Positions 1-7,991 of a DNA stretch of 11,494 nucleotides are shown here, in pieces; position 1 is the first letter of the stretch; each line of letters opens with the position of its first letter. Origin of the DNA: Flavisolibacter sp. (GTDB taxonomy: Bacteria; Bacteroidota; Bacteroidia; Chitinophagales; Chitinophagaceae); assembly GCA_025936195.1 (NCBI GenBank), contig JAICTW010000024.1, positions 1 to 11,494 of the forward strand. Direction: 5' to 3'. Under the pieces are notes generated by a model. That model worked only from the letters and a program-made list of their open reading frames with translations, was not told the DNA's origin and ran no database searches. The position numbers and the translations under genes are program-made.

Positions 1-3000
1 GCCATTGCGCAGAATTATACCAAGCTCGATCGCTACCGGATCATTGGGCAATCCAAATCATCAGGTAACAATTCCGAATACCAGCTTGGCTTCAATATTC
101 CAAGAGGCTCTGTAACCGTAACCGCAGGGGGACAGGTTTTGCAGGAGAATATTGATTATGAGATCAACTACGACCTGGGAACGCTTCATGTGATCAACCA
201 GGCCATTCTCAGTTCGGGCATACCGGTGCAGATCCAGTATGAGAACAATGCCACTTATGGTTTGCAATCCAAAAACTTTATGGGATTGAGATTGGACTAT
301 CTGGCCAATCAACATCTTTCTCTTGGCGCTACCATGGTCCAACTGGGAGAACGTCCTTTCTTTACCAAACAGGGTTATGGCGAAGATCCTATTCGCAACC
401 GCATGTACGGATTGGACTTCGATTATCGCAACGATGTGCCGCGTCTTTCCAAGTGGTTGGATAAATTACCTTTCTATTCTACCAAAACCAATTCCTCCAT
501 CACTGCTTATGGCGAAGCGGCTTATTTGGATCCGGGCCATGCCAAGCAAATTGGGAAAGGAAATAACGGTGCTATTTATGTTGATGATTTTGAAGGAACA
601 CGCAGCAGCATTGACTTGCGCTTTCCTTTGATCAGTTGGACGCTGGCTTCCGTTCCTCAAAACTCGCCCGATCAAAATCGTAATAATTTATTTCCGGAAG
701 GCAGCTTATCAGACGATCTTTCCAGTGGCTATCGCCGTGCAAAAATTGCCTGGTACAACATTGAACAAAAGCTTCAGGAAAAAAGTAACAGTGATAATCC
801 TTTGCGCCACAATCTTGCTGAACTGATCAAACCGGAAACCCGCCAGGTTTATCAAACAGAATTATTCCCTAACAAAAGCAATGATATTGGACAGGCTATT
901 TTAACCACATTTGATCTGGCCTATTATCCAAAGGAACGGGGGCCTTATAATTTTGTAACCAGTCCTTCCAGTATTGATGCCAATGGCCATTTATTGCAAC
1001 CTGAAAAATCATGGGGCGGTATTATGCGCAACATTGACCAAACCGATTTTGAATCAAGCAATATTGAGTTTATTGAATTTTGGGTGCAAGATCCTTTTAT
1101 AAGTGGCCGCAATCCAAAAGGTGGTGAATTGTATTTTGATCTCGGAGATATTTCGGAAGACATTTTACGTGATGGAAAACGCCAGTACGAAAACGGTTTG
1201 CCCACACCCAACAATCCGGCTCCTGTTGATACATCTGCCTGGGGAAGAACACCACGCAATCCGCTTCAGGTTACCAATGCTTTCAGTAACGATCCTGCCG
1301 ACAGGCCTTACCAGGACGTTGGCTTTGATGGATTGACCGATACAGCAGAAGCCAATCATTTTAAAGGATACCTTGATCAGCTTAAAAATGTTCTTAATCA
1401 AACGGAATTTCAAAAGGAATTGAGCGACCCGTCACACGATAATTTCAAAGGCTATCGTGATCCTTCTTTCACAGATCAGGATGGCATTCTGGAACGGTAT
1501 AAGGATTTTAATAATCCGCAGGGCAATTCACCGGTGGCCACTACAAACGATCAGTTCAATGCCTTCACTTTATATCCTGACCAGGAAGAATTGAACCGCG
1601 ATAATACTATGAACGAAGTGGAAGAGTATTTTCAATACCGTGTGCCTTTGTTTCCGGGCATGGATAATTCTAACAATTCTTATATCACCGATGTTCGTGA
1701 CGTGGCAGCCAGGCTGGCTAATGGTTCCACACGGCATGAAAAATGGTACCTGTTCCGGATTCCCATTAAAGATTTTCAGGCGAAAGTGGGCAACATTCCC
1801 GATTTCAAATCCATCCGTTTCATACGCATGTTCATGACCAATTTTGCCGATACTACTGTACTGCGTTTTGGAAAAATGGAACTGGTAAGAAATCAATGGA
1901 GAAAATTCACAAATGATGTTGATACCACCGGCCTTGGTGCACCTTTGTCTATCACTGATCATGTAAAAGTGGATGTTTTGGCCGTGAACGTTGAAGAAAA
2001 TGACAAGCGTTCACCAATCATTTATACCCGGCCGCCGGGAGTGGAAAGACAGGAGCAGTTGAGTAACAACAATGTTCAGCTATTCTTGAATGAACAATCC
2101 TTAAGTGTACGGGTTGAAAATCTTCAGAAGAAAGATGTACGCGGCGTATTCAAAACCATGAACCTGGATCTCCGTTCGTATGGCAGGCTATCCATGTTCA
2201 TTCACGCAGAATCATTAAATAATCCAGGCAATGATATTGGCGATGGCGATGCAAATGCAGTAGTCCGCCTTGGAAATGATTTCACCAATAATTATTATGA
2301 AGTAAGGATTCCTTTAAAGATCACTCCTTGGGGAAGAAACGATTCATTGAGTATCTGGCCCGAGCAGAATAATCTGGATTTTGATTTAAGTGAACTGACC
2401 CAATTGAAAATTCGCCGCAACAGCAGCGGTCAATCAGTGAATTCATATTATTCCGAAGTGGGATCCGATGGCAAGCGCTACGCTGTTTTTGGTAATCCTA
2501 ATTTGGGAGAGGTAAGAGGCATTTTCATGGGTGTGGAGAATGCACGAAAAGAAATTGTGAATGCTGAATTATGGTTTGATGAATTGCGTATTTCCAAATT
2601 GGATGAAAACGGCGGATGGGCTGCAACGGGAAGAGTGGACTTGCGCCTGGCCGACCTGGGAAGTGTTACCTTAAGTGGAAGCTATAGAAGTGTGGGCTTT
2701 GGTACATTGGAACAAAGGGTAAATGAAAGAAGTAAGGAAGACTTCTTGCAATACGATGCCACTACAAGTTTGGATTTGGGCAAACTGGTTCCTAAACAGG
2801 CTGCCGTTCAAATTCCAGTGTATGCAAGCGTAAGCAAAACCATCAGCAAACCTCAGTACGATCCTTTGGACCTCGACATTAAACTGAGTGATAAATTAAG
2901 GAATGCAAAAAACCAGCACGATGCCGATTCTATCCGTACTCAATCCATTGACGAAACCACCATCAAAACGGTCAACTTTACCAATGTAAAAAAGAACAAG

Positions 3001-5265
3001 ACCAATGGAAAGAAACCGCAGTTGTGGGATATTTCCAATATTGATCTGAACTATAATTTCGTTCACCAGGAAAGAACGAACCCGATTATTGAACTTGAGG
3101 ATATTAAAAAAACAAGAGCGGCCGTTGGTTACAATTATGCACAGCAACAAACATTTGTGGAGACTTTTAAAAATATCATTCATACACAGTCGCCCTGGTT
3201 TGCACTGATCCGTGATTTCAATTTTAACTACAAGCCTTCATTGCTTTCGTTCAAAGCAGATGTGTTCAGGCAGTTTGGTGTTACCCGTTCCCGCAACATT
3301 GGAACTTCGTTCAAGCTTCCTGAAACCTACAATAAGTTCTTTTATTTCGACCGCTATTATAATCTCCGCTGGGATTTCACCCGATCACTCAGCTTTGATT
3401 ACAGTGCGGTGAACAATGCGAGAGTGGATGAACCGTTCGGGCGAATTGATACCAAAGAAAAGAAGGACACGGTAGAACAAAATTTCTGGTCGGGTGGACG
3501 CAACACACATTATCATCAGGAAGCGACTTTATCGTACAATCTCCCCACATCAAAATTGCCTTTGCTGGACTGGACCACCATTCGTGCTACCTATACAGCA
3601 AAATACGATTGGCTCGCCGGGTCATTGTTGGATCGTGAATTGGGTAATACATTAGTGAACGGGCAAACCCGAAACCTTACCACTGATTTTGACTTTGACA
3701 GATTGTATCAAAAATGGAAATTCCTTCGCTCAGTCTATAGTGAAGCTCCCATTCAAAAGCAGCCAAAAGAAAAAGCGCAAAGAGATAGTTTAGGAAAGAA
3801 GATTAAAGTCAAAAATGCGAATCAATTGTACTATGTCGGAACGGTTCCAAAAGTTTTGGCAAGGTTAGCAACCTCATTAAAACGGATCGGCATTCAGTAC
3901 ACCGAAGACATGGGAACATTGTTGCCCGGCTATTTGGATAGTACAAGAGTGTTAGGCATGAACCTGAGAAGCATGAACCCCGGATGGAAATACATTTTCG
4001 GTTATCAGCCGGATACAACTGCCATCAATGCTTTGGGAGCGAAAGGCTTGTTGACAAGGAGCGAATTGTTCAACCAGTTAATTCAGCAACGGTACAATCA
4101 GCACATCACTGCAACCGCACAGGTTTCGCCTTTCCGCGATTTGAATATTGATATTACCCTGGAGAGGACCTATGACAAAAATTATTCTGAATTATATAAG
4201 GACACAACCAGTACCGCCGGATTGAGCCGTTTGAATCCTTATGCCACCGGAAGTTTCAGCATGAGCTATATTTCCTATCAAACCTTGTTTGATAAATTCA
4301 ACCCGAATGAAATTTCTAAAACCTTCCAACAGTTTGAGGCCAATCGTGCTATTCTATCACGACGCTTAGGTCAATCCAATCCGAAAAGTGCACCTGATCC
4401 AAACACAGGTTATTACACCGGCTATGGACGTTATGCGCAGAATGTATTGATTCCTGCATTTTTGGCCGCCTACACAAATAAAGATCCGCTGAGTGTTCAA
4501 CTCATTAAAAACACCAATCCAAATCTGCGCTCCAATCCATTTTCAAGATTAATTCCAAGACCCAACTGGAATATTACATACAATGGATTGACAAGAATTA
4601 AGGGACTGGAAAAAGTGTTTACCAATTTTACTTTGCGCCACGGATACACCAGCACATTAAGCATGAACAGCTTTACTACGGCTTTGTTATTCCAGGATTA
4701 TTTCCGCGGTGCTGGTATTCCATCATTCATTGATACAACCACAGGAAATTTTGTTCCTTACTTCCTTGTTCCGAATATTTCTATCAGCGAACAATTCAAT
4801 CCTTTGATTGGTATTGATGCCACTTTCACCAATCAGGTTTCTGCACGGTTTGAGTATAAGAAAAGTCGTACACTCAGTTTGAGCCTGGTTGATTACCAGT
4901 TGGCCGAAAACCATTCAACCGAATATACCATTGGTGCGGACTGGCGCAGAAAAGGCGTACCGCTTTTCCAAAATATCAGGATTGGTAAGAATGGAAAGAA
5001 ATTAGACAACGATATTACTTTCCGATTCGATTATAGTTTTCGTGATGATGCCACAGCCAATACCAAATTGGATCAGAACACTGCGTTTGGAACAGCCGGG
5101 CAAAAAGTGATTGGCCTTCATCCAAGTATTGAGTACGTGGTGAATAACCGGGTGCAACTAAAATTTTATTTCGACCAGGACAAGGTCATTCCGAAGATTG
5201 CCACTACGGCTCCAATTACTACCACACGTGCCGGCGTGCAGATACGAATTTCATTGGCACAGTAA
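1..5265 (+). CDS. sprA: SprA, type IX secretion outer-membrane translocon (5' end missing)
   Basis: The frame is open from the first base to TAA at 5263-5265, giving 1754 residues with no frameshift. Known SprA proteins have roughly 2300-2500 residues, so the signal peptide and N-terminal part lie outside the window. SprA (Sov in Porphyromonas) is the giant outer-membrane beta-barrel through which type IX cargo, including gliding adhesins, leaves the cell. Features I recognise, numbered in the visible fragment: a beta-rich segment at about 36-80 with the 'DYEINYDLGTLHV' pattern; the conserved YVDDFEGT stretch at 193-200; the LWFDELR and DENGGWAA block at about 857-875; then long alternating polar/aromatic stretches typical of barrel strands, ending in an amphipathic strand (GVQIRISLAQ) as expected for an outer-membrane barrel. 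It is the last gene of its transcription unit, because the next gene converges on it. Its promoter is not visible. The identification is firm; domain edges are approximate. Confidence 0.95.
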   Translation, partial: AIAQNYTKLDRYRIIGQSKSSGNNSEYQLGFNIPRGSVTVTAGGQVLQENIDYEINYDLGTLHVINQAILSSGIPVQIQYENNATYGLQSKNFMGLRLDYLANQHLSLGATMVQLGERPFFTKQGYGEDPIRNRMYGLDFDYRNDVPRLSKWLDKLPFYSTKTNSSITAYGEAAYLDPGHAKQIGKGNNGAIYVDDFEGTRSSIDLRFPLISWTLASVPQNSPDQNRNNLFPEGSLSDDLSSGYRRAKIAWYNIEQKLQEKSNSDNPLRHNLAELIKPETRQVYQTELFPNKSNDIGQAILTTFDLAYYPKERGPYNFVTSPSSIDANGHLLQPEKSWGGIMRNIDQTDFESSNIEFIEFWVQDPFISGRNPKGGELYFDLGDISEDILRDGKRQYENGLPTPNNPAPVDTSAWGRTPRNPLQVTNAFSNDPADRPYQDVGFDGLTDTAEANHFKGYLDQLKNVLNQTEFQKELSDPSHDNFKGYRDPSFTDQDGILERYKDFNNPQGNSPVATTNDQFNAFTLYPDQEELNRDNTMNEVEEYFQYRVPLFPGMDNSNNSYITDVRDVAARLANGSTRHEKWYLFRIPIKDFQAKVGNIPDFKSIRFIRMFMTNFADTTVLRFGKMELVRNQWRKFTNDVDTTGLGAPLSITDHVKVDVLAVNVEENDKRSPIIYTRPPGVERQEQLSNNNVQLFLNEQSLSVRVENLQKKDVRGVFKTMNLDLRSYGRLSMFIHAESLNNPGNDIGDGDANAVVRLGNDFTNNYYEVRIPLKITPWGRNDSLSIWPEQNNLDFDLSELTQLKIRRNSSGQSVNSYYSEVGSDGKRYAVFGNPNLGEVRGIFMGVENARKEIVNAELWFDELRISKLDENGGWAATGRVDLRLADLGSVTLSGSYRSVGFGTLEQRVNERSKEDFLQYDATTSLDLGKLVPKQAAVQIPVYASVSKTISKPQYDPLDLDIKLSDKLRNAKNQHDADSIRTQSIDETTIKTVNFTNVKKNKTNGKKPQLWDISNIDLNYNFVHQERTNPIIELEDIKKTRAAVGYNYAQQQTFVETFKNIIHTQSPWFALIRDFNFNYKPSLLSFKADVFRQFGVTRSRNIGTSFKLPETYNKFFYFDRYYNLRWDFTRSLSFDYSAVNNARVDEPFGRIDTKEKKDTVEQNFWSGGRNTHYHQEATLSYNLPTSKLPLLDWTTIRATYTAKYDWLAGSLLDRELGNTLVNGQTRNLTTDFDFDRLYQKWKFLRSVYSEAPIQKQPKEKAQRDSLGKKIKVKNANQLYYVGTVPKVLARLATSLKRIGIQYTEDMGTLLPGYLDSTRVLGMNLRSMNPGWKYIFGYQPDTTAINALGAKGLLTRSELFNQLIQQRYNQHITATAQVSPFRDLNIDITLERTYDKNYSELYKDTTSTAGLSRLNPYATGSFSMSYISYQTLFDKFNPNEISKTFQQFEANRAILSRRLGQSNPKSAPDPNTGYYTGYGRYAQNVLIPAFLAAYTNKDPLSVQLIKNTNPNLRSNPFSRLIPRPNWNITYNGLTRIKGLEKVFTNFTLRHGYTSTLSMNSFTTALLFQDYFRGAGIPSFIDTTTGNFVPYFLVPNISISEQFNPLIGIDATFTNQVSARFEYKKSRTLSLSLVDYQLAENHSTEYTIGADWRRKGVPLFQNIRIGKNGKKLDNDITFRFDYSFRDDATANTKLDQNTAFGTAGQKVIGLHPSIEYVVNNRVQLKFYFDQDKVIPKIATTAPITTTRAGVQIRISLAQ

Positions 5266-5374
5266 GATTGGGAGTTGCTATTTCTTATTGTTGATTGAGT
5301 TGCAGCGAAAGCCGGCAGTGATTATGCGATCGGTTACAAAACCTCATGAGTCACTTTACATCTTCTTATCGCAA

Positions 5375-5402
5375 AAAAAAACTATTTTTTATTAGCTTTT
5401 TT
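5375..5402. terminator. Possible weak bidirectional terminator between sprA and the ABC gene
   Basis: This is the only notable structure in the 225-bp gap (5266-5490) between two convergent genes. Six A and six T residues (5375-5380 and 5397-5402) plus CTA/TAG (5382-5384 and 5393-5395) can pair around an 8-nt loop, with one A-C mismatch. An A-run on one side and a T-run on the other would give a U-tract in either direction. The stem is almost all A-T and would be unstable, so this is a shape-based guess supported by its position between converging genes. No gene is supported elsewhere in the gap. Confidence 0.3.
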
Positions 5403-5490
5403 CTCCTCTCACTGCCATTCTTCATCAACTTATTTCCAGGCATCAATGTTACAGATGAACTCACAAAAACATAATTGACGATCAAAATTT

Positions 5491-7320
5491 TCAGGCGGTA
5501 ACTTTTGAAGCCGTATTCAAATGCACAGGATTTTTTCGTTCTCCAATTTGCTGACGCCACATGGCATAGTACAAACCTTTTTCCTCCAATAAAGATTCGT
5601 GTGTTCCTGTTTCAATAACATTTCCTTTCTCCAGCACATAAATCCTGTCGGCATGCATAATGGTGGAAAGCCGGTGTGCAATTAAAATGGTGATCTGATT
5701 TCCCTGGCTGGAAATATCACGAATGGTATCTGTAATTTCTTCTTCCGTAATTGAATCTAAAGCCGATGTCGCTTCATCAAACAACAAAAGTTTTGGATGG
5801 CGCAGCAAGGCTCTTGCAATAGAAATTCTTTGTTTCTCGCCACCGGATAATTTTAATCCGCCTTCGCCGATCATTGTTTCCAATCCTTTGTCTGCACGGG
5901 CTAATAAATTCTGGCAGGAAGCTTTTTTCAATGCATCCATCACGTCGTCTTCAGTTGCTGAAGGATTGACGAACATAAGGTTCTCTCTTATGGTTCCGCT
6001 GAAAAGGTTGGTGTCCTGTGTTACAAAACCAATTTGATTGCGCAGATCATCGAAGCGCAGTTTAGTTTCATCCAAACCATTATAAAGGATCTTTCCCTGT
6101 TGTGGACGGTACAATCCTACCAACAATTTCATAAGTGTGGATTTTCCGCTGCCACTTGGACCCACAAAGGCAATGGTTTCCCCCGTGGTTACATCGAAGC
6201 TGATATTGTTGATCGCATTTTGAGATGCCGTCTGATGTTTGAAAACAACATTTTTAAATGATAAGGTTTGAATATCACCCAATGGTTTTGGGTTCACCGG
6301 ATCCTTCTCCGGTTCTTTTCTCATTAAAGCATCGAAATTATTCAGCGAGGCTTCAGCTTCGCGATAGGAAAGAAGAATATTACCAATCTCCTGCAAAGGA
6401 CCAAATACAAAGAAGGAAAAGATTTGCATAGTTACTAACTGTCCGGCATCCATGTAGGACCTGAAGATTAACCACATCAGAATAAAAAGAATAACCTGGC
6501 GGAGTGTATTGACAAAGGTGCCTTGTATAAAACTGATACTGCGGATCCGTTTTACTTTGGTTAATTCAAGGCCAAGAATTTTGTACGTATTCTTATTTAA
6601 CCTTGCAACTTCCTGCTGTGTAAGACCAAGGCTTTTCACCAATTCAATATTTCTTAATGATTCCGTTGTTGAACCTGCCAGCGCCGTGGTTTCACCAACA
6701 ATATTTTTTTGAATGGCTTTTATTTTTCTACTGAGCTTATTGGTGATGAACGTAAGCAATAAGATGCCGGTTAAATACGCCACCGGAATACTCCAGTGAA
6801 TGAAAAGAGCCGCATAAATAAACACAAACAAAATTCCTACAATGACACCAAAAAGTATGTTGATGAAATTGATCATGAATTTTTCAACATCGGCTCTCAC
6901 CTTGGTTAAAATGGAAAGTGTTTCGCCGCTGCGTTGGTCTTCAAATTCCTGGTAAGGAAGCTTCATTGCATGTTGGAGGCCATCAGTGAAAACTTTTGCA
7001 CCAAATTTTTGAATGACCACGTTTAAAAAATAATCCTGGAAGTTTTTGGCAATGCGGCTGACCATTGCCACAGAAATAGAGCAAATAAGAATGAACCATA
7101 CTCCTGGCCTGCTCCACGACATGGAATAATAAAATTCATCCTTTGTTACCGGCACTACATCTTTATGCATAACGGATTCTCTGAACCGGTTGGCAAGATT
7201 GATCAGCTTACCAAATAAGATCGGATCAACCAACGAGAAACCAATGTTCAATGCAGCCAATAATAAAACAAGCCCTACTAAAAATTTATATGGCTTTAAG
7301 TATTGTAACAGAATTTTCAT
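5491..7320 (-). CDS. ABC exporter half-transporter, fused permease and ATPase (MsbA-like)
   Basis: A 609-residue type IV ABC exporter subunit, expected to work as a dimer in the inner membrane. Hydrophobic segments lie near residues 12-32, 74-94, 151-174, 178-193, 272-288 and 295-315, fitting the usual six helices. The first extracytoplasmic loop (about 33-73) is fairly long. The nucleotide-binding domain is complete: Walker A GPSGSGKST at 387-395, Q-loop Q435, signature LSGGE at 491-495, Walker B LLLFDE with catalytic E516, D-loop SALD at 519-522, and switch H549. The A-loop position, 25 residues before Walker A, is His362 where MsbA-type proteins have Tyr. The architecture matches lipid and multidrug exporters, but the substrate cannot be read from the sequence, so I do not call it msbA. 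The ATG at 7318-7320 gives a natural N-terminus (MKILLQYLKPYK). It lies 78 bp downstream of the preceding gene on the same strand, behind inverted repeats that could give it its own control. Confidence 0.93.
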   Translation of the reverse strand: MKILLQYLKPYKFLVGLVLLLAALNIGFSLVDPILFGKLINLANRFRESVMHKDVVPVTKDEFYYSMSWSRPGVWFILICSISVAMVSRIAKNFQDYFLNVVIQKFGAKVFTDGLQHAMKLPYQEFEDQRSGETLSILTKVRADVEKFMINFINILFGVIVGILFVFIYAALFIHWSIPVAYLTGILLLTFITNKLSRKIKAIQKNIVGETTALAGSTTESLRNIELVKSLGLTQQEVARLNKNTYKILGLELTKVKRIRSISFIQGTFVNTLRQVILFILMWLIFRSYMDAGQLVTMQIFSFFVFGPLQEIGNILLSYREAEASLNNFDALMRKEPEKDPVNPKPLGDIQTLSFKNVVFKHQTASQNAINNISFDVTTGETIAFVGPSGSGKSTLMKLLVGLYRPQQGKILYNGLDETKLRFDDLRNQIGFVTQDTNLFSGTIRENLMFVNPSATEDDVMDALKKASCQNLLARADKGLETMIGEGGLKLSGGEKQRISIARALLRHPKLLLFDEATSALDSITEEEITDTIRDISSQGNQITILIAHRLSTIMHADRIYVLEKGNVIETGTHESLLEEKGLYYAMWRQQIGERKNPVHLNTASKVTA

Positions 7321-7342
7321 GTACCCGAAAAATAAGGGTACA
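7320..7342 (-). promoter_or_regulatory. Inverted repeat touching the ABC gene start codon
   Basis: TGTACCC (7320-7326) and GGGTACA (7336-7342) are perfect 7-bp arms around a 9-nt A-rich spacer. The left arm includes the first base of the ABC gene's ATG. In the mRNA this would fold into a hairpin immediately before or over the start codon, and it leaves no room for a Shine-Dalgarno sequence. It could tune translation or be a protein-binding operator. The repeat is directly visible; a function is inferred. Confidence 0.4.
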
Positions 7343-7361
7343 AGTTACTATTTAAAATAGT
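7341..7361 (-). promoter_or_regulatory. Possible promoter -7 box with overlapping palindromic operator
   Basis: On the minus strand, TAACTTG (7347-7341) resembles the Bacteroidota -7 box TAnnTTTG with one T missing, and lies about 20 nt before the ABC start. The palindrome ACTATTT-A-AAATAGT (7347-7361) shares a base with it and sits where the -7/-33 spacer would be, a usual place for a repressor to bind. No clear TTTG -33 element is present. The palindrome is certain; its role and the promoter are tentative. Confidence 0.3.
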
Positions 7362-7398
7362 GTAAACTGTTAAGGGAAATTGAAGTGAAGTTGCAGAA

Positions 7399-7944
7399 TC
7401 AGATACGTACCAGATAGTTTGAAATGTTCCATCCTTTCCCGGTAAGTTTCCGCAACCATTTTGATGCTAAGGGCAGGCTGTCAAATTTTTTCTTTTGCTG
7501 CTCAATTTCCTTTGCATCAATGTTATGGATCAATTTCACCTGGTTGGGAACACTTTCTTCCTGGTAACGCCTGAAAAAATCTTTGAGCAAAATGGGAAAC
7601 TCTTTCAGGTTCTGATAACGCTCAACACTTTTATCAGCATCCATTGTATTTACTGTATTTACAGGATAGGAATTGGAATCGAAATGCAAAACATTCTCTC
7701 CAACTTCTTTTTTAAAAGATGTAATGATGGTTTGCTTGTCTGTTTTTTCGAGAAATGGTCTTAGCTCAAATTGATTGAAAAAACTTCCATAAGCTTCCAG
7801 CAGAATGGGATAATTGGTATAGATGACCAATGCATGTTCGGCAGGTGGATTTAAATTGTAAACCTCCAGGTATTTTAAAATGGAGTAGGCACATTCGTAC
7901 GCTTCATTAAGCGATGAAGTAATGTATAAAATGTATTTCCGCAT
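7399..7944 (-). CDS. Hypothetical protein downstream of comM
   Basis: I do not recognise this 181-residue protein with certainty. From the ATG at 7942-7944 it begins MRKYILYITSSLNEAYECAY, which looks like a first beta strand and helix of an alpha/beta fold. A second hydrophobic strand (ALVIYTNYP) follows about 40 residues in, and the C-terminus is basic (KWLRKLTGKGWNI). The strand ending NVLHFDSN faintly recalls the strand before the DxD motif of small glycosyltransferase-like proteins, but no real DxD is present, so this is only a hint. An in-frame start at 8004 would add 20 residues with a hydrophobic stretch (LALKFISNTIIFISI) and overlap comM by 13 nt. I prefer the later start because the longer N-terminus begins inside comM and does not look like part of a folded domain. 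The order comM, this gene, ABC gene on one strand suggests co-transcription, at least with comM. Confidence 0.75.
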   Translation of the reverse strand: MRKYILYITSSLNEAYECAYSILKYLEVYNLNPPAEHALVIYTNYPILLEAYGSFFNQFELRPFLEKTDKQTIITSFKKEVGENVLHFDSNSYPVNTVNTMDADKSVERYQNLKEFPILLKDFFRRYQEESVPNQVKLIHNIDAKEIEQQKKKFDSLPLASKWLRKLTGKGWNISNYLVRI

Positions 7945-7991
7945 GATACTGATGAAGATGATGGTATTGGAAATAAATTTTAATGCCAGCT

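Noticed and set aside
1570..1962. 130-residue open frame antisense to sprA
   Set aside because: It lies wholly inside sprA, shows no recognisable domain, and is the kind of frame expected opposite a long coding region.
5198..5395. 65-residue plus-strand frame across the end of sprA
   Set aside because: It overlaps the final sprA barrel strand in another frame and continues into non-coding DNA with no protein-like pattern.
5366..5560. 64-residue minus-strand frame overlapping the end of the ABC gene
   Set aside because: Much of it is the ABC C-terminus in another frame and the rest is A/T-rich gap sequence; it has no domain-like features.
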